Assembly (NCBI RefSeq): GCF_030269325.1
Contig: NZ_BSTD01000002.1
Span: 1,364,001 to 1,428,000, forward strand
Origin: Amycolatopsis sp. NBRC 101858
GTDB taxonomy: Bacteria > Actinomycetota > Actinomycetes > Mycobacteriales > Pseudonocardiaceae
Length of the DNA stretch: 64,000 bases
Reading direction: 5' to 3'
Of the stretch, positions 59,545 to 64,000 are shown one piece after another. How positions within the stretch are numbered: position 1 is the stretch's first letter; each line of letters opens with the position of its first letter. Both the position numbers and the translations under genes were made by a program. The notes beneath the pieces are model-generated. The model saw only the letters and a list, made by a program, of their open reading frames with translations, was not told the origin of the DNA and did not search any database.

Positions 59545-59759
59545 ACAGCCCGTTGTTCAGCCACCCGGTGGCCGAGAGCCCCCGGCCCGGCGCTCTGACG
59601 GCACCCCAGGACGACCGGTACGGCAGCCTGTTCCTGCAGCCGACGTACTCCCCACCGGCCCGCCCCACGCCCGACGCCGGCCACGGCCCGCGCCGCGGCG
59701 GCCACAGCACGACGAGCACCCGCGCCCACGACCCGTCCGGACGCCGCGCCCACCGCTGA
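59526..59759 (+). CDS. Possible small protein with an AUC start codon
   Basis: AAAGGAG (59514-59520) lies six bases before ATC 59526-59528, and this frame runs 77 codons to TGA 59757-59759. It reads STSALDSPLFSHPVAESPRP and QDDRYGSLFLQPTYSPPARP, with third positions almost all G/C. No ATG, GTG or TTG stands at a proper distance; the nearest in-frame ones (TTG near 59549, GTG near 59567) lack a ribosome site. AUC is a rare but known initiator; the ATG may instead have mutated. The sequence is Pro/Gly/His/Ser-rich and disordered, with no known family. Treat as tentative. Confidence 0.4.
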   Translation: MSTSALDSPLFSHPVAESPRPGALTAPQDDRYGSLFLQPTYSPPARPTPDAGHGPRRGGHSTTSTRAHDPSGRRAHR

Positions 59760-59829
59760 CGCGCGTCTCCCCCGCCACAGCCCGAGTGCCTGCACCAGCA
59801 ACCCGGTCGCCTGCCGCTGCCCACGGAGT

Positions 59830-59970
59830 CCGCCGCTGAACTACCTTGCGCAGCCGCGAAAGGTAGTTCAGCAAGGTCTTGGGGGCGCGCAACGGAAAAC
59901 GCTCTCCCCAGACCCGCTGGGTCAGCCGGTCCATCGAGACGACGCGGTTGGCGTCAAGCGTCAGCGTGCA
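59830..59970 (-). pseudogene. Fragment of a SARP/AfsR-type DNA-binding domain
   Basis: On the minus strand the frame reads TLTLDANRVVSMDRLTQRVW then GERFPLRAPKTLLNYLSRLR and KVVQRR. This is the second half of the OmpR-like winged helix of SARP regulators (NRVVS-DRL...VWGE.PP..A.KTL..Y.SRLRK). No start, no upstream half and no BTAD domain follow; after RKVVQRR the frame loses all similarity. It is therefore a decayed fragment next to the methyltransferase gene. Confidence 0.7.
59835..59872. repeat. Perfect 13-bp inverted repeat inside the SARP fragment
   Basis: GCTGAACTACCTT (59835-59847) is inverted exactly at 59860-59872, with a 12-base spacer. It sits where the SARP similarity stops. It may be a recombination scar or a hairpin. 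Confidence 0.75.
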
Positions 59971-59985
59971 TCGCTGCCTGGCCGG

Positions 59986-60633
59986 CTACCGGGCAGGCGT
60001 CGCCGTCCCGATGATCAGCGGGTGGACCACCGAAGGCATCCCGCGCCAGCGGGCCGTGGTCATGTCCTCGATGTGGAACCGCTGCTTGACGAGTGCGACG
60101 GTGTCGCGGTCGCACCGGCAGCCCTGTGCGAACGCCGCCCACGGTCTCGCCAGCCGAGTCTGCCTCCGCGCCAGCTTCGGGTCCTCGGCGCGCACGTGCT
60201 CGCAGAACAGCAGCCGCCCGCCGGGGCGCAGCACCCGGGCCAGCTCGGCCAGCACACGATCGACGTCGGGCACCGTGCAGAGGACCAGCGTCGACACGAC
60301 CGTGTCGACGCTGGCGTCCGCCATCGGCAGTGCGTCGGCGGCGGCTTGCAGCGGCCGCAGGCCGGCGTGGCCACGCACCCGCTTCTCGAGCCGCCGGTAC
60401 ATCGCCGGGACGGGCTCGGTCAGCACGACCTCCGCCCCCTCCGGGTAGTGCCCGGCGTTGAGCCCGGTCCCCGCCCCGATCTCGACCACCCGCCCGTGCG
60501 CGCGCCGCAGCAGTTCCGCGCGCCGGCCGGCCAGGCCCAGCCGCTCCCCCCGGCGCAGGAACGGGTCGTAGAGCGCCGCCCCGAACCGTTCCCCGAGCCC
60601 GTCCCGTACCCCCACGCTGTCCCCTCCGGCCAT
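59986..60633 (-). CDS. Class I SAM-dependent methyltransferase
   Basis: ATG 60633 after GGAGGAG gives 215 aa. Rossmann motifs are VVEIGAGTGLNAGHYP (about 45-60, motif I), ADALPMADASVDTVVSTLVL (about 92-111, motif II region) and ELARVLRPGGRLLFCEHVRA (about 121-140, motif III). A family-specific end (WAAFAQGCRCDRDTVALVKQ) matches phosphatidylethanolamine/UbiE-like small-molecule methyltransferases. Cytoplasmic, with no membrane segment. The substrate is unknown. Its 3' neighbour is the SARP fragment; the divergent gene upstream encodes a hydrolase-LuxR fusion. Confidence 0.85.
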   Translation of the reverse strand: MAGGDSVGVRDGLGERFGAALYDPFLRRGERLGLAGRRAELLRRAHGRVVEIGAGTGLNAGHYPEGAEVVLTEPVPAMYRRLEKRVRGHAGLRPLQAAADALPMADASVDTVVSTLVLCTVPDVDRVLAELARVLRPGGRLLFCEHVRAEDPKLARRQTRLARPWAAFAQGCRCDRDTVALVKQRFHIEDMTTARWRGMPSVVHPLIIGTATPAR

Positions 60634-60754
60634 CGCTCCTCCTTCGCACCGCCGATGGGACGCAGCACACCAGCCACCGGCGGCCCACCGCATCACCCGC
60701 TCGTGCCATTCCGGGTGCTGGCCGGAACGGGCCACGCGCGGTCGCGAAACGGCC

Positions 60755-60766
60755 TAAGCTGCGGGA
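60755..60766 (+). promoter_or_regulatory. Predicted -10 box for a leaderless hydrolase-LuxR mRNA
   Basis: TAAGCT (60755-60760) precedes ATG 60767 by six bases (GCGGGA), again the leaderless arrangement. No -35 is obvious. Confidence 0.55.
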
Positions 60767-61792
60767 ATGCCGGGGCAAGTCGTGCGTTTCACCGGGGACC
60801 CGGCCGACCGCCCGGTCGCCTGGGCCGCCGTCGGCACGGGCCCGCCCCTCGTCGTCGGCGGCTGGTGGTGCGGGCACCTCGAACTGGACTGGCGGAACCC
60901 GCTGTTCCGGCGGTTCGGCGAGCTGCTCGGCGACCGGTTCACGCTCGTCCGCTACGACCGGCCCGGGGTCGGCATGTCCGACCCCGCCGGGCCGCTGGTC
61001 ACCGCGCTCGCCGACGAGGTGGCCGCGCTGAGCGCCGTCGTCGACGCGGCCGGGGAGAAGGTGACGCTGTTCGGCGGTTCGTCCGGGAGCTGCGCCGCGA
61101 TCGCCTACGCGGCGGCCCACCCGGACCGCGTGGAACGGCTCGTCCTGTACGGCAGCTACGCCCGCGGCGCCGAGATCGCCTCGGCGGCGGCGCGGGACTC
61201 CTTGCTGGCGCTCGTCGGACGGCACTGGGGTGTGGGCTCCCGGATCCTCGCCGACCTGTTCCTGCCGACGGCGACCCCGGCGGAACGCGACGAGTTCGCC
61301 CGGTTCCAGCGCGGCGCCCTGACCGCGGAGAAGGCGGTGCGCTCGCTCGCGGCGGTGTACGCCTTCGACGTCCGGGACCGGCTGGACGCGATCGAGGTCC
61401 CCACCCTCGTCCTGCACCGCCGCGAAGACCGCGCGATCCCGTTCGCACTGGGCCAGGACGTCGCCGCCCGCATCCCGGGCGCCACCTTCGTCCCCCTCGA
61501 CGGGACCGACCACCTGCCCTGGCGCGGGGATGTGGAATCGCTCACGCGCGCCGTGCGGGAGTTCCTCGGCGCCGGCCGGGTGGCCCGCCGGTCCGGTTCG
61601 CCGCGTCTCTCCGAGCGCGAACTGGACGTGCTTCGCCTGGTCGCGCAGGGGTTGAGCGATCAGGAGATCGCGCGGCGGCTCGGCATCAGCGCCCACACGG
61701 CGCACCGGCACGTGTCGAACATCCGCGGGAAGCTGGGCGTTTCGTCCCGGGCGGCGGCCGCGGCGCACGCCGCGACCGCCGGACTCCTTTGA
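60767..61792 (+). CDS. Alpha/beta-hydrolase fused to a LuxR-type DNA-binding domain
   Basis: The 341-aa protein joins an alpha/beta-hydrolase (about 1-262) to a LuxR HTH (about 270-341). The hydrolase has VGGWWCGHLELDW, VRYDRPGVGMSDP, the nucleophile elbow GGSSGS (about 104-109), a catalytic Asp region in VLHRREDRAIPFA and a His in DGTDHLPWRG (about 246-255). The HTH reads LSERELDVLRLVAQGLSDQE and IARRLGISAHTAHRHVSNIR. The catalytic triad appears complete, so it may cleave or sense an ester or lactone and control genes directly. No receiver domain is present. Targets are unknown; it is monocistronic with the divergent methyltransferase gene as one candidate. Confidence 0.85.
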   Translation: MPGQVVRFTGDPADRPVAWAAVGTGPPLVVGGWWCGHLELDWRNPLFRRFGELLGDRFTLVRYDRPGVGMSDPAGPLVTALADEVAALSAVVDAAGEKVTLFGGSSGSCAAIAYAAAHPDRVERLVLYGSYARGAEIASAAARDSLLALVGRHWGVGSRILADLFLPTATPAERDEFARFQRGALTAEKAVRSLAAVYAFDVRDRLDAIEVPTLVLHRREDRAIPFALGQDVAARIPGATFVPLDGTDHLPWRGDVESLTRAVREFLGAGRVARRSGSPRLSERELDVLRLVAQGLSDQEIARRLGISAHTAHRHVSNIRGKLGVSSRAAAAAHAATAGLL

Positions 61793-61807
61793 CCCCTCGC
61801 TCCCGGG

Positions 61808-62239
61808 TTACTTCGGGTCGAGCACGAACACCGGGATCTGCCGGTCGGTCTTCTGCTGGTACTCGGCGTACGACGGGTACGCCGCCACCGCGCGGTCCCA
61901 CCACTCGGCGCGCTCGGCTCCCTCGACCTCGCGCGCGGCGTAGGTCTTGGTCACGGTCCCGTCCTGCAGCGGGAACTCGGGGTGCGCCTTGATGTTGTAG
62001 TACCAGACGGGGTGCTCCGGAGCGCCGCCCTTGGACGCCACCACGGCGTAGCTCCCGGCGTGCTCCACCCGCATCACCGGGGTGTAGCGCAGCTTGCCGG
62101 ACTTCGCGCCGCGCAGCGTCAGCAGCACGATCGGCGACCCGAGCACCTCGATCCCGTCGGTCGTCCCGTTCGCCAGGATCCTCTCGGTCTGGTCGTGCAC
62201 CCAGGCCGTGGGGCTGAATTCTGCGGTTTCCTCGGACAT
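61808..62239 (-). CDS. Deazaflavin (F420)-dependent nitroreductase family protein
   Basis: The 143-aa protein matches the Ddn/FDOR-A family: ILLTLRGAKSGK-like VLLTLRGAKSGKLRYTPVMR (about 38-57), YAVVASKGGAPEHPVWYYN (about 65-83) and a C-terminal FVLDPK. An AGGG ribosome site precedes ATG 62239. Such proteins use cofactor F420 to reduce nitro or enone substrates and are typical of F420-making actinomycetes. The Tyr in the KTYAAREVE segment is in the expected F420-binding region. It stands alone and converges on the hydrolase-LuxR gene. Confidence 0.9.
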   Translation of the reverse strand: MSEETAEFSPTAWVHDQTERILANGTTDGIEVLGSPIVLLTLRGAKSGKLRYTPVMRVEHAGSYAVVASKGGAPEHPVWYYNIKAHPEFPLQDGTVTKTYAAREVEGAERAEWWDRAVAAYPSYAEYQQKTDRQIPVFVLDPK

Positions 62240-62402
62240 GCCCTAGATCAACACCGCGGATCCCGGCCTCATTCCCCGGTGTGACGCGCGCCGCCGCACC
62301 AGCCTGCGGGAACGCCCGCCTTCCGTAGAATCACCGAAGAGCGCCGTCCGCACCGGCGGTGTCGACTCGGCAGGAAGGACCGGCCCGGACGGTGGTGTCG
62401 TC

Positions 62403-63077
62403 GTGAGTGCGCCCGACCGCCGGAGCGGGCCGGGAACGCGACGCTGGGCCGATCTGCTGCAGTCGCCGCTGGTGCCGCCGGGCCGGCCGGTGCGGCGGGG
62501 GTTCCAGCTGCTCACCGGGCTGGTGCTCTACGGGATCAGCGACGCGATGGTCGTGGCGGCCGGGCTGGGCGTCGAGCCGTGGGACGCACTCGCCCAGGGC
62601 CTGACCCGCACCGCCGGCCTCAGCATCGGCGTCTGGACCAACCTGATCGGCGCGGCCGTGCTGCTGCTGTGGATCCCGCTGCGGCAGAAGCCGGGGCTGG
62701 GCACGCTGTGCAACGTGCTGCTCGTCGGCACCTCGATGGACCTCACCCTGGCGCTGCTGCCGCCGTTCGGGCAGCTGTGGCTGCGCTGGGCCGTGCTGGT
62801 CGCGGGCATCCTGCTCAACGGGTTCGCCACCGGCTGCTACATCGGCGCCCAGGCCGGACCGGGGCCGCGGGACGGGCTGATGACCGGGCTCGCCGAGCGC
62901 GGGCACCCGATCTGGGCGGTGCGCTGGGGCATCGAGATCGCGGTGCTGGTGATCGGGTTCCTGCTCGGCGCGACCGTGGGCATCGGGACCGTCCTGTACG
63001 CCTGCGCGATCGGGCCGCTGGCCCACCTGTTCATGCCGCTGCTGGACATGGGGCGGGGCAAGGGAAAGCCGGACTAG
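62403..63077 (+). CDS. YczE-like integral membrane protein
   Basis: GTG 62403 gives 224 aa with five hydrophobic helices after a polar N-terminus. Family features are GLVLYGISDAMVVAAGLGVE (about 40-59), PWDALAQGLTRTAGLSIGVW (about 60-79) and GPGPRDGLMTGLAERGHPIW (about 155-174). YczE in Bacillus is needed for function of certain PKS/NRPS systems by an unknown route; in actinomycetes the group is broad and untested. A TAGAAT -10-like box lies at 62326-62331. Its stop overlaps the amidotransferase gene by four bases, tail to tail. Confidence 0.85.
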   Translation: MSAPDRRSGPGTRRWADLLQSPLVPPGRPVRRGFQLLTGLVLYGISDAMVVAAGLGVEPWDALAQGLTRTAGLSIGVWTNLIGAAVLLLWIPLRQKPGLGTLCNVLLVGTSMDLTLALLPPFGQLWLRWAVLVAGILLNGFATGCYIGAQAGPGPRDGLMTGLAERGHPIWAVRWGIEIAVLVIGFLLGATVGIGTVLYACAIGPLAHLFMPLLDMGRGKGKPD

Positions 63078-63820
63078 CCGGCCTCGGCGAGGTGACGGCC
63101 GGCGGCGAAGCGGGCGGCAGCCCCGAACTCGCGGAAGAGCGCGGCGGAGACCGGGTCCGTGCCCGCGTACCACTCCGGATGCCATTGCACGGCCAGGCAG
63201 AAACCCGCCGGAGCCCGCGCCGAGACGGCCTCGACCACGCCGTCGGCGGACACCGCTTCCACCCGCAGGTCCGGGGCGACCCGGTCGATGGCCTGGTGGT
63301 GCAGCGAGTTGACCGGGACGGCCGAGGTGCCGAGCAGCCGCCGCAGCACGCCGCCCTCGCGGAGACTGACCTCGTGGGCGGGCAGGTACTGCCGGTCCCG
63401 GGGCTCCGCGAGGTCCTCGCGGTGGTCGTCGCCGGGCAGGTCGCGCAGCGTGCCGCCCAGGGCGACGTTCAGCTCCTGCAGCCCGCGGCAGATCCCCAGC
63501 ACCGGCAGCTTCGCCCGCAACGCGGCGGGCAGCAGCCGCAGCGCGAACTCGTCGCGGTCCGGGTCCGCCGGGGCGAGCCGGGGTGAACCGCCGTAGCGGG
63601 CGGGCTGCACGTCGGTCTGGTGGCCGCCGACCACGACGCCGTCGAACCGGTCCAGCAGCTCCGCGAGGTAGGGCGCCGGGCCGCCGACGACGGCCACGGC
63701 GCAGCCGGAAACCTCTTCGAGGGCCCGGACGTAGACCTCGCGCACGGCGACGTGCGACACGTCGTCGACCACCTCCGCCGACGCGGCCAGCGCGATCAGC
63801 GGGCGGCTCACCGCGCGCAT
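63074..63820 (-). CDS. Gamma-glutamyl-GABA hydrolase-like (class I glutamine amidotransferase, peptidase C26)
   Basis: ATG 63820 gives 248 aa. The nucleophile elbow GICRGLQELNVALGG (about 105-119, Cys in GICRG), the His in QWHPEWY (about 208-214) and the flanking LFREFGAA match the PuuD/peptidase C26 group. NSLHHQAIDRV is also conserved. It would hydrolyse gamma-glutamyl amides, as in putrescine use, in the cytoplasm. It overlaps the sulfhydrylase-type gene by about 13 bp at its start, so the two are coupled. Confidence 0.9.
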   Translation of the reverse strand: MRAVSRPLIALAASAEVVDDVSHVAVREVYVRALEEVSGCAVAVVGGPAPYLAELLDRFDGVVVGGHQTDVQPARYGGSPRLAPADPDRDEFALRLLPAALRAKLPVLGICRGLQELNVALGGTLRDLPGDDHREDLAEPRDRQYLPAHEVSLREGGVLRRLLGTSAVPVNSLHHQAIDRVAPDLRVEAVSADGVVEAVSARAPAGFCLAVQWHPEWYAGTDPVSAALFREFGAAARFAAGRHLAEAG

Positions 63821-64000
63821 TCCAACGCCCGGGCGAGGTCTTCCAGCAGGTCGTCGGGGTGTTCCAACCCCAGCGACAACCGGATCGAACCCGGCGTCAC
63901 CCCCGCCGCGAGCTGGTCGGCCACCGGCAGCTGGGCGTGGGTCGTCGATGCGGGGTGCGTGGCCAGGGACCGGACGTCCCCGATGTTGGTCACGTGCGCG
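63808..64000 (-). CDS. O-acetylhomoserine sulfhydrylase/cystathionine gamma-synthase family, C-terminal end (5' truncated)
   Basis: The visible 64 codons encode AHVTNIGDVRSLATHPASTT and GVTPGSIRLSLGLEHPDDLL followed by EDLARALE. This is the conserved C-terminal end of PLP-dependent Cys/Met metabolism enzymes, in which (S/T)HPA(S/T)THxQL and (G/S)xxRLSVGLE contact the substrate carboxylate. The branch with NIGD(A/V)RSL is typical of O-acetylhomoserine aminocarboxypropyltransferase. The gene continues past base 64000. It overlaps the amidotransferase gene at 63808-63820 and probably leads that operon. Confidence 0.9.
   Translation of the reverse strand, partial: AHVTNIGDVRSLATHPASTTHAQLPVADQLAAGVTPGSIRLSLGLEHPDDLLEDLARALECAR

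Noticed and set aside
1..64000. tRNA, rRNA, riboswitch or CRISPR elements
   Set aside because: No cloverleaf with a TTCGA-type loop, no rRNA-like segment, and no regularly spaced repeats were found on reading both strands by eye; a covariance-model scan would be decisive.

Overview
The window is about 64 kb of very GC-rich DNA with strong G/C bias at third codon positions. Its gene families point to a mycelial actinomycete of the Pseudonocardiaceae, most likely Amycolatopsis: a vancomycin-type glycosyltransferase, paired GAF-ANTAR proteins, DevR/DevS-like regulators, an F420-type oxidoreductase, mycothiol-associated DinB-like proteins, a DUF6292 protein and a CebR-type operator. The genus is inferred from gene content alone. 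I saw no rRNA, tRNA or CRISPR array.

Layout. 1-1.8 kb: end of a membrane protein, an anti-sigma-type ATPase and two small membrane proteins, closed by a strong hairpin. 2-16.3 kb: a tightly coupled natural-product operon with an NRPS (C-A-T-TE), an NRPS-PKS (A-T-C-A-T-KS-KR-T-TE, no acyltransferase), a TauD-type dioxygenase and a P450. Adenylation pocket residues read by eye suggest a Val-like residue followed by Pro in the hybrid protein. Together with the single KS-KR extension, the dioxygenase and the separate C-A-T-TE protein, this matches the logic of detoxin/rimosamide depsipeptides. 16.3-19.8 kb: a serine beta-lactamase-fold hydrolase, a sugar-phosphate nucleotidyltransferase-like protein and a vancomycin-type glycosyltransferase; their link to the cluster is open. 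20-25.3 kb: a YCII/ECF42 pair, a MerR-SDR operon with a classic dyad in a 19-bp promoter spacer, an ArsR regulator and a membrane protein broken by one extra base in a C6 run.

25.4-34.8 kb: an acyl-CoA dehydrogenase/dehydratase pair, a GH27-like protein lacking the usual acid/base motif, a DinB-like protein, an HNH protein, an acyl-CoA synthetase, a GH6 cellulase gene under a perfect CebR-type operator but cut by an in-frame TGA at a conserved Trp, and a DMT-type membrane protein. 34.9-45 kb: a receptor Ser/Thr kinase, a lipoprotein, a nuclease-helicase fusion, then three peptidoglycan-binding proteins: an HTH-membrane-lysozyme-like fusion behind a 16-bp inverted repeat, a Tat-exported M15 peptidase and a GH25 lysozyme.

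46.5-57 kb: after a degenerate transposase tail comes an island resembling the mycobacterial hypoxia (DosR/DevR) set: DevS-like kinase, Acg-like nitroreductase, DevR-like regulator, BON protein, desaturase, phosphoribosyltransferase. Tandem paralogous small proteins, two GAF-ANTAR regulators and a ShbA-like sigma factor follow. 57-64 kb: DUF6292, an alanine dehydrogenase/carboxyethylornithine synthase-like enzyme with a duplicated 3' tail, DUF5994, a decayed SARP-type DNA-binding fragment, a methyltransferase, an alpha/beta-hydrolase fused to a LuxR DNA-binding domain, an F420-type oxidoreductase, a YczE-like protein, a class I glutamine amidotransferase and the end of an O-acetylhomoserine sulfhydrylase-type gene.

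Two small-scale patterns recur. Several genes have a TANNNT-like -10 box ending six or seven bases before the start codon, which predicts leaderless mRNAs. A short palindrome GTCC-N5-GGAC also recurs, between genes and inside NRPS coding sequence.
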